DNA of 64,000 bases from Hexactinellida sp. DTS-2022. Taxonomy: Eukaryota; Porifera; Hexactinellida. The first letter of the stretch is position 1; each line of letters begins with the position of its first letter. Of this stretch, positions 1 through 11,056 are shown one piece after another. Where the stretch lies: the NCBI GenBank assembly GCA_028753945.1, contig JAPNXP010000001.1, positions 10,034,501 to 10,098,500 of the forward strand, written 5' to 3'. The translations under genes were made by a program, and so were the position numbers. The notes beneath the pieces were generated by a model that did not search any database, was not told the origin of the DNA, and saw nothing but the letters and a program-made list of their open reading frames with translations.

Positions 1-1959
1 GACGCCTCTGGTGTCCGCTTCGAAGTCTCGGTCTTTGCTGATATCGTTGAGAGAGTTAATCAGCTCGAGAATGAGGCCGTCCTTTAGCTGCTGCGTCGTT
101 GTCTGCCCATGCCACCGTCCAAAGATACGGGACATGGCCTGACAACGCCCGTGCCACTTGTGGGTGAGGAACTTGGCCAGGCGCATTTTCTGTGCGTGCC
201 CCTCCCTATTACCCTTGATCTTTTCCGCAAATACATCGTACCTCTTGTATCCTGCTGTGAAAAAGTTGAACACAGACTGAATGACATCAAAGAGGAGCAT
301 CGAGGCAGGATCACCCGCGTTCTAGCTGTGGTCCACAACAACCAAGCTCATCCGGTGAGAATGACACCAGATGTGCTGGTTCACGTTGTTGGTGGCAGCG
401 CGGAACTTTTCCGCAAGTTTCTCCATCACAGATGCGCCATCAAAGGAGTGACCGATACAATTTACCCTCCAGTTCAATTTCGAGGCATCCAGCATTCCAG
501 AAGCATAGTCGAACAAATCGGTGGCTCTGCCTATCTGCACTTTGCACACATCCAGGAGGCGCTCTTCGATCATCTCTGACTGCGGTAGCGCTTGAGTACC
601 CGAGGGCTGGGGTTCCATGTAGTACTTACGAACACTCCGTACGACAAGACACATCTGATCCCAAACCGCCACGTCAGTAGTTGAGTCCAGCTGAATAGTG
701 AGACACCATCTTTCTTGACGCGGGCGGTGATCCGCTTCTGCACGGCAGCCGTGAAGACAGTGAGCATGGAGTCAAACGTTCGGTTACTTAGCCAGGTAAC
801 TTTGCTACCTCTACCTTTTGACACCGACGGCTGATTTGTCAGCCTCTTCTGCCGCCGCTATGGACCGAATGTGTTCGCTAAGGATCGGGTCACTCTGTAT
901 CATCAGCCGTACTGTAGCGTGGATGTTACCAAGTCGTACGTGAGGCTTCAGCAGTGCTCCGGCACCCTCGTTGCGGTGCCCACGATAAGGCAGCCCCTGC
1001 ACAATGAGGAAACGAAACGCCTTCATGATTCCCTTGACGACCATGCGGTTTCTTTCGTGAACGGGTTTCATACCAGCTGCCTGGTGGAGGCTCCGGCCAA
1101 TTCTTTGAAGAACAAATCGAGGACGGTATTGTGCTGATCGCTGGTTTCGTGTCTGTTGATGTTGGTGACGTGATGAGACTTCCCGGTCATGTCGAGGAGT
1201 TGGCCGCGGACGAGATTTGACTCGGGGTTCGTGCCAAAGCAGTTACACACGCTGCAGAAGAACAGCTGGCGGTTGTTATCGTAGCTTAGCCAGGACCGCT
1301 TGCAACCTTCCTCTGCATCGTCGCCACTGTAGTAATTGCGGGAGACCGTCACCTTGACATTCGGTGGTTGAATGGGATGCACACCCGAAATGAACCTCAG
1401 CTCTAGTCCACCAAGAGGCCTAAGCCAGGGGTCCAAATCTTTCTCATGGGAGTGTTCATTAAGCTCCTCCACATCCCCGACAACCTCCAGCATAGGGCAC
1501 TGTGGCAGCAGGGAAGGCTGGACAGTCGAGGCATCGCCAGTTTCTGGCAATCCATCTATCTGCGGATGAGGGAATTCGGGAAGTACTTGTTCCTCTTGGT
1601 GAGCAATAGCAGCATGGTTAAGAGTGAGAGATACGAGAGGCGTTGGGTTGGTATCAGCTGTAAAGGTCAGTGCCTACTCCTCCTGCGAGGGGCTGGTCCA
1701 CTCTTGGACGTTTTAGGAACTGGGCAAGGGGTTGTGTCATCTTAGCGGCTTTTGCCTTTTCCCTGTCCTCCTTCAACTTCCTCTTTTGGAAACCGGACAG
1801 ATTACCCGACTTCGCCCTAACATTGGGACCCACTGCAGCAGCCGGTGGGGCATTGACCTGTGTCACAAAACAGCCATCCACGACACAGACCTCGGTTGTC
1901 GCCTGCGTAACATCCTCAGGCTGATGCTCTATGTCTTCTCGGAATAAAGAATTGTGCAT
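1..1959 (-). pseudogene. hAT transposase (TTF zinc finger + DUF4371-like), broken, runs off left edge
   Basis: Read on the minus strand from an ATG at 1959. The N-terminal part (1654-1959) is lysine/arginine rich with the KRKLKEDREKAKAA stretch common ahead of hAT zinc fingers. The next part (1068-1550) has a TTF/BED-like zinc finger: RSWLSYD, FFCSVCNCFG, then H and RHETSDQH. Parts at 811-1071, 570-824 and 322-672 match the DUF4371 region of hAT transposases (ERNRMVVKGIMKA, SKGRGSKVTWLSNRT, SFDGASVMEK, CHSHRMSLVVVD). The frame switches between these blocks, so there are several indels. An in-frame TAG lies at 322-324, after which the same frame stays open to base 1. A working enzyme would bind TIRs and excise the element; this copy cannot. 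The C-terminal dimerisation region lies outside the window. Seen: motifs and breaks. Known: the family role in transposition. Confidence 0.85.
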
Positions 1960-2200
1960 TGTGATAATTGAAATCTAGAGAGTAAAAGCTTGCTATTACA
2001 TCTAAAGAAGCAGATTCCAACTTGCAATAATGGTTGATCAATAAATAAAACAATTCGTGGTTTACGAACGGCCCTCCCAGGATGACCTAACATGCATGGA
2101 GCATGCATGACCCAGTATTCGCAGTGGGGGTCTGCGGTCCCAAAAGGGGGCCCTAGGGCGGACCCCTTAAGGGGGGCCCGAGCGGGAATCCCGCATCGAG

Positions 2201-2221
2201 TGTATGGCCAGCACGCCCCTG
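2201..2221 (-). repeat. 5' terminal inverted repeat of the hAT element
   Basis: On the minus strand the sequence starts CAGGGGCGTGCTGGCC, a typical hAT terminus, about 260 bp upstream of the transposase ATG at 1959. The partner TIR is beyond the left edge, so the 8-bp target duplication cannot be tested. Confidence 0.55.
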
Positions 2222-2242
2222 ACAAACACTTCTACATCAGAC

Positions 2243-2300
2243 CCAACAACAACAACAACAACAACAACAACTACAGCTACAACAACAACAGCACCAAAAT
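2243..2300 (+). repeat. (AAC)n microsatellite
   Basis: Imperfect AAC trinucleotide run, giving poly-Asn in one frame. It lies just outside the hAT terminus. The region 2301-2939 has no recognised gene. Confidence 0.8.
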
Positions 2301-2445
2301 AAGTCTGCTTTCAAATCCCCCTATTCTCCCCAGTTCTGTACACAGAGCAGCTACGCCATCCTATCTACGACCCGCGGCACGGACCCGAGCTGATCTCGGT
2401 ACAGACATGAGCTGGAGGAGATGGACGAGAGAATGAAGGCCACAA

Positions 2446-2694
2446 GTGGCCAAAATCGATATGTTCGAGAGTCCTGTCGGATGTCAGAAATTATTCGACA
2501 CATTAGCTGACAAACTTGCAACCTTTATTAGCGCCAAGAAACAGCTCTACTCCGGACAGGAGGCTAGTCCCCTCAGCGATATCGCTACAAAGCTACAAAG
2601 CTCTTTCAAATTTTATGAAAAATTGTTGAGTCTTAAAACCGTACACGGCCCGCCATATTTTTTAGAAATATGTGGAATATTAAACTCGCTCTAA
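2446..2694 (+). CDS. Unrecognised 82-aa ORF, doubtful
   Basis: Open frame of 82 codons with ordinary amino-acid composition (no low-complexity run) and a stop at 2692-2694. I recognise no family. The upstream bases 2236-2436 are also open but are microsatellite. It may be a fragment of an old gene or transposon ORF; no splice sites or neighbour support it. Confidence 0.2.
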   Translation: MAKIDMFESPVGCQKLFDTLADKLATFISAKKQLYSGQEASPLSDIATKLQSSFKFYEKLLSLKTVHGPPYFLEICGILNSL

Positions 2695-3952
2695 CTTTTA
2701 TGTTATAAATAATTGGGTTTAGGTAATTGGCACATATATTTATATATATCTTCTATTTGGATTTTCACCCATCTGAATATTTTTTTATCATCAAACTAAT
2801 CCAATTATAACGTAACTTGTGAAAACGAAAAACCCCTTAATTCAGCGAATAATTCACTTTTATAATATTTTTTTGAATGAATATATAGAACGTCGTTCAA
2901 TGTTTGTTTGGTGATATTATATCATGCCATTCAGATATATGTTGCAGGCCATATGCGTTTCCAGGCGAAACGCGTTTCGCCTAGGCCAAACGCGTTTCGC
3001 CTGAGAAAAGACGCCAAACGCGTTTCGCCTAGGCCAATCGCGTTTCCATTTTAATATAATCCTCATGGGTGTCTATTATTAGATATTGAAATCACTATAT
3101 GCTATTTATCGTTGATGTGGTAATTAGAGGCTATTATTAAGCAGTTAATTAAGATCATCCAAGCTCTTCCTTTTCATTCATACACGTATTTAATTATTAT
3201 TTATTTATACGAATTAACCTAACCTTCGTTATAGTATAGTATTTTATTATTTTAATTCATTATTAATTAAGGATCAATACAATTTACACAAATTTTAATA
3301 CTGAGTACTGTGAGTAGCGAATTTTTATATCTAAGTGGCCGATGTGACTTATTTGACTTATGTAGCATTACTATTACATACTGACAACTAATTTTAAGTG
3401 TTGCATATCATCCCAATATTATACATTTCTATCACTTTAGTCTTTGTTTAGTAACTATGTTTTTCCTCCATCAAAAATGCCACGGAAAATGGACTTAGAG
3501 AGATGGCATAAGATGATGCTAGTGAAATAGATTTGTAAGTAATATATGTAGTTATTGTAGCGATTCTATAGTTTTCAACATGATACTGTGCAGGCTTTCA
3601 TCCAGGAAAAATTACCCCGCTCCTAGATTTTGTTAGAGCTCGTTCAGTTTTCATTTAGTACGCCTAGATTAGTCAACTTGTATTAAGTCTATGGGAGGAA
3701 CTCTCGATATTGTACGCCTAGATAAAAATCCTGCCAAATTAAGCTCCTTTGGGCGCACGCAGCACGCCTGGATAACACCCTGATACTGTGTCAGCTGTTA
3801 GGATATGGGATAATTGCTGTCGGGAGGACATCTGTGTTTGTTATTCGCATTGTATTAAAGCGTTAGGAGAATAGAAACCGAATTTAAATTGGAGATATAA
3901 CTAACTTCCAAAAGTTAAATAAGGTAAACAAGTACAGTCAGCTGCAGTATTC

Positions 3953-4045
3953 ACTAAGATCGATCTTAACTAAGATCGGTCTTAAGACTTAAGATCGACC
4001 TTAAGACTTAAGATCGATCTTAAGATTAATCAACTTAGTAAATAT
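3953..4045. repeat. Array of AAGATCGATCTTAA palindromes inside composite copy 1
   Basis: Starts TATTCACTAAGA and ends in a related inverse, enclosing four variants of the self-complementary AAGATCGATCTT word. The same border word TATTCACTAAGA opens the MITE at 10341-10946, so this is probably a mini-element of that family. Repeated in composite copy 2 at ~13687-13787. Confidence 0.6.
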
Positions 4046-4363
4046 ATATTGTCGACTGAATGAACTCTGAGGCGGTTTCCTATTTATGAGACAGTCCGTA
4101 ACTTATACAACATAATGCTATCATAGATTACACCAAACAATCTATATTTTGCACATGCTATTATAAACGAAGATAGGAGGAATATTCTGGGCTAGCCCAG
4201 TTTAACCCCTGGGGTACAAACTAGGCTAGGGCTAGTTATACACCGGGTATATTCTGGTGGGGGTATAATCTGGGATGCTACACAGGGCGATGATCCGCTT
4301 TGAATCATGGTTGCGTTAGTTGTGTATCCAGAACACAGCTATTAGATAGGTCTCATAGTACAC

Positions 4364-5766
4364 CAGTGGCGTAGCCAGACCTTGAGGTCAACCTGGGCAC
4401 ACACATGGGGCACTCACCCATGCGTATCCAGAAGAAAATCTAGGGGAGTCAAAATTTTATCGCAGCGAGCGTAGCGAGCGATCTAGAGTGGGCTTGGGGG
4501 TGTGACCCTAACCCCCCGTAAAATCTTTCATAGAGTTTATGTGAAAAACCAGGGCATTATTGTTCTTGCTGCTACTAGTCATACAATCATTCATAATAAT
4601 AATAATAATAATAATAATAATAGGGGATACGGCATCCCATACAACAAAGTATTTTAACTATAATATTATATAATACTAGCGTACAACGCTTGCTCGGTCG
4701 CTTCGACACCTCTAATTTCCACAGAGCAACCGCTTCACGGTTGTTCTGTGGTACTAATCTCAACAATTCTCGTAGATAGTATGCCATTGTTCTAGATACA
4801 ATAATTACCTTCCATTATTAAGCACAATCTCATACAGGCTCATAGCAAGGAAATTATTATTGGTGCGGCGAAGTGACGTCGAGTTATTGAATCTCAGTTT
4901 GACTCAAAATGGTACCCGAATATTGATGCGGCTTTCTAAAATATTGTTGCAGTCAAGGCCACACCTGCCGCACCTGCTCCTGCAGGCAAGGCTGGATTCG
5001 GTTAACGGTTAGAGATTTTATTAACCAGTTAGCCGGTCTGTTGAATATCAGCAGAGTTATTGGGAAATTAATGTATAAAGTATTAAATCTTTTTGAATTT
5101 TATCAGAATATGTAGTCCAAAATCTATTCTCATCACCACTTATAAATTTTCTTAGAAAACATTGATTTAAATTTACCTAAAGCACGAAATGTATCAGTTA
5201 TTATACTTATGCGGTTATACTATATACAGCTGAGCCTGAGCTGAGTCTTATTCTGCAGTATAATCAAAATTTATAAAGGATTTATAGTATTGAGTAGGAT
5301 GGGCGGTTTACCAGTTAACCGTGGCGAGAAATCGAATTGTAACCGTAGCCTCATCGGTTAACCAACCCCACCCTTGTGCGAGCCTTTAGCTAATTGTATG
5401 ATTTCATTCGACAGCAAATCTATAATTAAAATTCAGAATTTATCGGCGGCGGACGAATACTTTTGGTAGGGCACTGTACATAGTTCGGATAATAGAGGTT
5501 GCACACTTTTGAAAAGAAAAGCTCGAGAAAGTATGAGATTAATTAGATTTTGAACGAGAGTATTTGGTTTGAACAATAATAGGACAGTAAAGTAACGGTA
5601 TCCACGAAGAATATGTTTCCTTGTCCTAGATGCGCCTTTGCAGCAGGCCCTGACTATGTATTTCAGCAGCCTCCCAGGATTGAAATCCTGAGCCGGTCGG
5701 GCCCCAAGCCTCAACCGCGCTAACCGGGGCCTGGCCCCGTCTGGCCCCTCCCTGGCTACGCCACTG
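4364..5766. mobile_element. Nested non-autonomous hAT element, copy 1
   Basis: Terminal repeats CAGTGGCGTAGCCAG and CTGGCTACGCCACTG. Flanks are TAGTACAC and TTGTACAC, an 8-bp target duplication with one mismatch, diagnostic of hAT. It contains a (TAA)n run at 4592-4622 and a further CAAGG...CCTTG bounded insert (~4984-5373). Open frames at 4587-4787 and 5433-5774 on the minus strand are translations of microsatellite and TIR sequence, not genes. Confidence 0.85.
4984..5373. mobile_element. MITE nested within the hAT insert (CAAGG ends)
   Basis: Left end CAAGGCTGGATTCGGTTAAC and right end GTTAACCAACCCCACCCTTG form an imperfect ~20 bp inverted repeat. A related end is at ~19545-19583 (GGTTAACCGAATCCAGCCTTG). 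No clean 8-bp duplication was seen, so the call is tentative. Same arrangement in composite copy 2 (~14810-15200). Confidence 0.45.
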
Positions 5767-6431
5767 TTGTACACCCATTAAATGTCATACTGTTGACAAA
5801 GAAATTACTTGAGGAGACACCTTACAATAAATATTCCTACAATTAGTTTTTAACTTAGTCACTTTAAATTTGTGCCACCTGTGCCACAAGTGGAACATGG
5901 TAGGAATATGCAGGCCACTTTTGAAATGTCGACGGCCCCAATTGCCCCAAACATTTAGCATAACAAGCAATCAACCAAACTTGGAAAATTAATAAGTTAA
6001 TAAGTCACATAAGATACTAATCACAAAATCGGCCACTTAGATATAAAAATTCGCTACTCACAGTACTCAGTATTAAAATTTGTGTAAATTGTATTGATCC
6101 TTAATTAATAATGAATTATAATAATAAAATACTATACTATAACGAAGGTTAGGTTAATTCGTATAAATAAATAATAATTAAATACGTGTATGAATGAAAA
6201 GGAAGAGCTTGGATGATCTTAATTAACTGCTTAATAATAGCCTCTAATTACCACATCAACGATAAATAGCATATAGTGATTTCAATATCTAATAATAGAC
6301 ACCCATGAGGATTATATTAAAATGGAAACGCGATTGGCCTAGGCGAAACGCGTTTGGCGTCTTTTCTCAGGCGAAACGCGTTTGGCCTAGGCGAAACGCG
6401 TTTCGCCTGGAAACTCATTTGGCCTGCAACA

Positions 6432-7360
6432 TATACATTTCCAAATAATAGGAAAAGTCTGAAAGTATTATTTTGATTTTGAATCTCTCCATTGTGATCC
6501 TTGGTTCATAATCCCCTTTTATATCATCCATGGTTTAAATTTTCGCTAGTGCCCTCGAAAAAATTTAGTTCTAAAAATTTTTATAGTTGCATTCTTATTG
6601 TACGTGTTCTGATCTGTAAGAAAATACAATTTTTATTTCTATTTCTAGAAAATTCACTTGGCTCTAAGGCCTTTCATGTCCACCTTATTTGGATTTTGTA
6701 TGATAATTCTGAATAATTTACTCTAGATTATATATATATCCTTCATTCATTCAGATATGGTTTCTAAAATATTTTTGTGATAATTATAACTTGCTTTTTT
6801 GAAATTCGTGTTCAGCATAATTGTTAACCTATCATATCCGTAAAGCTAACTTCTAGTTTTATTTTGAATTTTCATTAATTTACTAGCGCGCTTCGCTTGC
6901 TATGTCGCTTCGCACCAGAACACAACCACACACCAACCGCTTCGCGGTTGGTGTGTGGTTTATACTCCTAATATTGATTATAAAGCGTAAATAGGCCTAA
7001 ATAATCGAATTTAACAATGTGTAATTTTAATGATTACGTCATCATGCAATAATGAGTAAGCATATTGGTGATCGGTGTGACCAACGTGTCCGCATCATTA
7101 ATGTCTATGTTCTATTAAATTTTCAGATTTTTATCTCTTAGAGGCGCGAATTATGTGCGATTAATTAAGTGACTTTTCAGGGTTCTCGAAATGTGACAAT
7201 GACGTCATAACTTATCGAGGTGTGAGAAATTTTGAGTGGAAACCTCAAGTTGTTGGCGGGTGCCAAAAGTTACCCCTATATGCCAAAAATCTCATTTGGA
7301 AACAGTCCAGTTTCTTCAATCAACTCGGAACATACAAACAAATATATATATATACACATA
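6432..7360. other. AT-rich intergenic stretch with hairpin run; no gene
   Basis: No credible coding region. About 6779-6885 resembles the tandem-repeat monomer at 63660-64000 (shared CGTGTTCAGCAT, GCTAACTTCTAG and TTTTCATTAATTT words). It is followed by short GC-rich hairpins at 6889-6960. Confidence 0.6.
6924..6960. repeat. Perfect 17-bp stem, 3-nt loop hairpin
   Basis: AACCACACACCAACCGC, loop TTC, then its exact reverse complement. Directly upstream (6889-6922) are two imperfect small hairpins also closed by TTC. Similar triloop hairpins recur at 4675-4755 and 63527-63600. Confidence 0.85.
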
Positions 7361-7510
7361 CAGTGTACTCCGCATAATTGGGACACCGGTTAATTGGGAC
7401 AACTCCGCAAGAACCGAATCATTTCCATAGAAGCTAATACTAAAAATTTCGGTTAATCGGGACAAACTCCGCTTAATTGGGACAAACTCAACAAATTGGG
7501 TTCAAAATTG
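7361..7510. mobile_element. pogo/Tigger-like element end
   Basis: CAGTGTACTCCGCATAATTG followed by several GGTTAATTGGGACA-like words, matching the style of pogo/Tigger termini, which start CAGT and carry repeated AATTGGGAC. The other end was not located. 7511-7956 holds a CA-rich run and no gene. Confidence 0.5.
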
Positions 7511-7964
7511 TGCTCACTTATAATAGAAAATTAATATTGATCAAAAAATTGTAATAATCTTGGTCAATTCGGTCACTCTAATACATTCCGGACAAACAAA
7601 CAAACACACACACAACAATCGAGATTTAATAATATAGATATAATATACTGTACATACTTATACCGGTTACCTGGCCTAATAATATTATAACATTTATACG
7701 ATCAGCAAACCTCAATACATTATTTACGGGTTACCTATTCGAATAGTATTCTAATATTGAATAGTATTGTGTTTATTCGGTCAGGTACCCCCACGCCCCC
7801 CCCCCCAGAAAATCATAATATTTATTGAGTTAGCCGTTCAAAATTTTGATTATATTTTTTCGGTCAACTAAAAGTTTTTCCCGGACGCACTAAAAATTTA
7901 TTTATCGACTTTGCACATCATCAAGCTTGGATGGTTGCACCTAAATAAATTGCATGGCCGCTAT

Positions 7965-8263
7965 CAGTGCTCGACAAATCTGGTGGTTTGGTGGCGCTAG
8001 CCACCAAAAATCTGATTTAAGCCACCAAATTTTGCCTTTGGTGGCTTAACTAATCTACCATATATTGTGGATTATTGACTTTATGTACATTATATGTTTC
8101 GTTGCATCATTTGTTATTAACATTAGTGTTGTTTTACGGCATCAAAACTTTGTTAAGTCATCAGTGGTTTGCTAAACCGGCCGTTGTTTATTCTTTAGCC
8201 ACCAGAAAAAGTGAGGTGGTGGCTTAATTAGCCACCATCAAAATTTTATTTTGTCGAGCACTG
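7965..8263. mobile_element. hAT MITE (CAGTGCTCGAC family), copy 1
   Basis: 299 bp, TIRs CAGTGCTCGACAAA and TTTTGTCGAGCACTG, perfect 8-bp target duplication GCCGCTAT (7957-7964 and 8264-8271). Subterminal GGTGGCTAA/TTAGCCACC words occur in both orientations. Other copies: 10213-11056 and a decayed one at 37580-37866. Confidence 0.95.
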
Positions 8264-8307
8264 GCCGCTATACTCAATCTTATTACATTATCTCTACAAC
8301 AAATATT

Positions 8308-8363
8308 TGCTGTTTCGACCTTTCTAGGTCTCATCAGCAGTGTAGTAACAACACCGGACAGCA
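8308..8363 (-). ncRNA. Hammerhead ribozyme, helix-III-open form, self-cleaving motif
   Basis: On the minus strand this 56-nt stretch holds every element of the hammerhead fold: helix III strand TGCTGT, cleavage-site base C17 (GUC triplet, cut predicted between 8357 and 8356), helix I CGGTGT/ACACTG (one G-U pair) with a 7-nt loop, core CTGATGA, helix II GACCT/AGGTC with loop AGAA, core GAA, and the returning helix III strand ACAGCA. All core bases C3-A9, G12-A14, A15.1-U16.1 are present. It would cut its own transcript. Hammerheads are known in Penelope-like elements and retrozymes; which host element this one belongs to is unresolved. It lies downstream, in minus sense, of the small ORF at 8469-8744. 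Confidence 0.88.
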
Positions 8364-8468
8364 CTTTACAACACAAACATTGTGTAGTATTCTGAGATCG
8401 GGATCGAAATCCGTCATAGTGAATACTACACCACAAGTAACTAACACATAACTAGACAACAGTGGAAC

Positions 8469-8744
8469 TCACGTCCGGGTGCTGTCGCTGCCCTTCCCTG
8501 TGTCCAGGGTGCCGACTCCTAGCGATAGGATTTCTGCGGTCTGGGCTTCTAACCGCATGTCGTTGAGAAGCTTATTCTGGAGCCGTATTTGACGGGCCTG
8601 TACTCGGATGGCTCTTCTCCTCTGTCGGGCCTCACCGCGGGCGAGAGCTTTAGCCGCAGTGATGGCATCATGGAGCACCCTTAGTGTGTCCGAATTATTA
8701 GTCAGCCTGACTAGTCGCTGCAGATCAATTATATGCGCTTGCAT
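8469..8744 (-). CDS. Small basic, helix-prone ORF beside the hammerhead; unrecognised
   Basis: 91 codons from ATG at 8744. Notably GC-rich against its AT-rich surroundings and rich in Arg, Leu, Gln and Ala (ARQRRRAIRVQARQIRLQNK), suggesting a basic coiled coil. No family recognised. Near the 3' end GACGTGAGT makes a good splice donor, so it may be the first coding exon of a longer gene or of a retroelement. The same-strand hammerhead lies 105 bp downstream. It could be a remnant of a Penelope-like or retrozyme-carrying element, but no GIY-YIG or RT motif is visible. Confidence 0.4.
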   Translation of the reverse strand: MQAHIIDLQRLVRLTNNSDTLRVLHDAITAAKALARGEARQRRRAIRVQARQIRLQNKLLNDMRLEAQTAEILSLGVGTLDTGKGSDSTRT

Positions 8745-9009
8745 AGTGTTTATGAATTTTCTAATCGGCTTGATTATATATATTGCCGAATACTAGTCAA
8801 TGTGGGATGTCAAGAAATACCTATTTCTGGCAACTGAGTCTCAACACGTGATAACACGTATTTGATAAATATTATAAACGAGTTAGGAATTCAAATTCCA
8901 TATCATAATAATAATATTCCATTGAGCACGATAAACGCTTTTTCTGAATGTTTTATATCTATGTTACCACCTCCCATAATTATTTTTTATATATATCTGG
9001 TTTGGGACT

Positions 9010-9250
9010 TTACTTCCTTCTATCCAACAAATGAATCTCAGGGGAAACAAATGAGCCTTAAGGGAAACAAATGAGTTAAGAGGAAACAAATGAGAGTAAT
9101 TAAAAACAAAGTAGCCTAAGGTGCAACAAATGAACATCAGGAAAAACAAATGAGAGTAATTATAAACAAAGTAGCTCAACGTGCAACAAATGAACCTCAG
9201 GGCAGTCAGGGGATACAAATGAACCTGAGGGGCTACAAATGAGAGTGAAC
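9010..9250. repeat. Degenerate tandem repeat of AAACAAATGA words
   Basis: About eleven AACAAATGA-type words separated by variable 10-20 bp spacers. A larger unit of ~60 bp (GAGAGTAATTA, AAACAAAGTAG, GTGCAACAAATGAAC) is present twice. The minus-strand open frame across it is an artefact of the repeat. Confidence 0.7.
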
Positions 9251-9317
9251 CTGAGTCCCTAAATATGAATTCCCATTTCCCATTCGCCAATAATAAATTT
9301 CATATGTATAAAACTAA

Positions 9318-9495
9318 CTAATCTCGAGATTTTAACAATATTACCAATTAATAGAAAGGTGTGAAAATCGCATAACTTACATTCCACAAATAAAATATGA
9401 TTTCCTGTACGAAAATGTAACAATACTGTTTTAGGCCTACGCTAATTTTACCGTAAAACGAAGTTTACAGTCCCTATATTAAAGAAGTCCCTGGG
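9318..9495. repeat. Dispersed repeat, copy 1
   Basis: Shares long blocks with 19277-19535: GAGATTTTAACAATATTACC, ATCGCATAACTTACA and a final block TTTACAGTCCCTATATTA. Copy 2 has ~80 bp extra. Downstream at ~9536-9551 is a poly-C run. Confidence 0.7.
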
Positions 9496-10212
9496 AATAT
9501 CATTAGCCCTTCACCATTCTGGGGCGGTGCAGTTGCCCCCCCCCCCCCCCACCCTTTCGGTGGCCCCAGTCATAATAAATCAGCGTCCTGTTACATGTGG
9601 CAATTAAAATATTACTAAATAACTAATTGACGCACTAGTTGTCCACTGGTCATAGAATATGATGCCATCTTGGATATCTTTTATTTCCGGGACAATTCGG
9701 TTTTCCATTAAATATTATGGTCAAAGATAATAATATGTAATTCAATGTTGCTATAACCAGCTTGCATTCTTTGTCATTGAAACCTAATTTTCCTCCCGTT
9801 CGATGCATTGATTTCCATCGACTCTTCCAAATTCAAACGGGAATACTCAATTGTTTTGCGAGTCTTGAGGAAAGCACGATTGTATATTCTCTACTCTAGC
9901 AGCTATAGTTGGACATATGAGAGTCAATAAGTCGGGACGTAACGGACAAACAGTCACCGAGAAACAATCCATTTACAATTGGTAAATCCTTGTGGAAATT
10001 TTATGGTTTACTCCCAATTGTCTCAAATAAATGAATCATATTTTCTGGTCATTTCTCAACAAGATCAATGAACTTCGAATTATCATCACATATTTACTGG
10101 ATATTTATCGAGTGTTCATTCTTCATGTCTACTAATATTTCTTCATTACCTGTAGGTGCAACGATTTGTACATAGGTACCATCGATGCAGCCTAGTACCG
10201 AAGTAAATTCAG

Positions 10213-11056
10213 CAGTGCTCGACAAAATGAAATTTTGATGGTGGCTAATTAAGCCACCACCTCACTTTTTCTGGTGGCTAAAGAACAATCAACGGCTGGT
10301 TTAACAAACCACTGATAGATTGACAAACTTCTGCAGGGCCCGTATTCACTAAGATTACTTAGTACTTAAGTACTAAGTATATACTTAAGTACTAAGTACC
10401 TACTTAGTTAAGTACATACTTAAGTCGTATTCACTAAGAAATTTAAGTACATACTTAAGTCGTATTCACTAAGAAATTTAAGTACATACTTAAGTCGTAT
10501 TCACTAAGAAATATTGTTGTACTTAAGTACATACTTAACTAAGTACGTACTTAAGTACGAAATTGAATTATATTTATTGAATTATATTTAATAGCATAGC
10601 ATATTAGTGTATGCTATTGTAATAGCTTGCTGTATTCTTTTAACTTTAAAAAGAATATTCTCAATGAAGTTCCTGCGATTTTTGTGCTTGAGAAAAAACA
10701 GAACTTCTAGAAAACAACAACCAATTGTAATAAATGTTGAAAATAAAATCATAAACTTCCCCTAAAGTAAAGCAAGTACTACTAGAAATCTAATACAATG
10801 TTCTAATTAAACACCAACGTCTAAAGAGTCAATAAAAGAAAATTCTTATAAGTTAAGTCAACTTAGTAGGTTACTTAAGTTTTGTACTCAAGTATGTACT
10901 TAAGTACGCACTTAAATCTTAGTGAATACCAATCTTAGTGAATACGACTTAAGTACGTACTTATTAGTTAAGCCACCAAAAATAAAATTTGGTGGCTTAT
11001 ATAATAAAGAATTTTGGTGGCTAACGCCACCAAACCACCTAATTTGTCGAGCACTG
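10213..11056. mobile_element. hAT MITE (CAGTGCTCGAC family), copy 2, with nested element
   Basis: TIRs CAGTGCTCGACAAA and TTTGTCGAGCACTG with perfect 8-bp target duplication AAATTCAG (10205-10212 and 11057-11064). The arms match copy 1 at 7965-8263. Extra length comes from a second element at 10341-10946. It landed inside the Harbinger fossil. Confidence 0.95.
10341..10946. mobile_element. Palindrome-array MITE (CGTATTCACTAAGA ends)
   Basis: Starts CGTATTCACTAAGATT and ends AATCTTAGTGAATACG. Inside are many AAGTACTTAAGTAC-type self-complementary words. Three tandem 35-bp units carrying an internal copy of the terminal CGTATTCACTAAGAAAT word lie at ~10408-10512. Inserted within the hAT MITE, making a three-level nest. 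Confidence 0.75.

Larger units (their letters stand above)
2940..6431. mobile_element. Composite DNA transposon, copy 1 (long TIRs, nested hAT)
   Basis: Begins TGTTGCAGGCC and ends GGCCTGCAACA, flanked by TA (or TATA) on both sides, so TA or TATA is the likely target duplication. The inverted termini are long: 2940 to ~3350 pairs with ~6007 to 6431. Their outer ends carry tandem GGCGAAACGCGTTTCGCC-type palindromes (2956-3050 and 6330-6415). Inside are a small palindrome array (3953-4045), a nested hAT element (4364-5766) and a triloop hairpin run (4675-4755). No transposase ORF is visible, so it is probably non-autonomous. A second copy at 12655-16261 has the same order and nested insert. Confidence 0.85.

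Noticed and set aside
2092-2436. 114-aa ORF with poly-Asn
   Set aside because: Spans the hAT terminus and an AAC microsatellite; no protein character.
3478-3534. Short MPRKMDLERWHK frame in composite copies
   Set aside because: Only 17 codons, no domain, and no continuation in either copy.
5433-5774. 113-aa minus ORF (and its copy at 15251-15598)
   Set aside because: Starts in the hAT terminal repeat and matches no protein; present only because both composite copies share it.
8964-9290. 108-aa minus ORF with repeated YFVYNYSHLF
   Set aside because: Direct translation of the AAACAAATGA tandem repeat.
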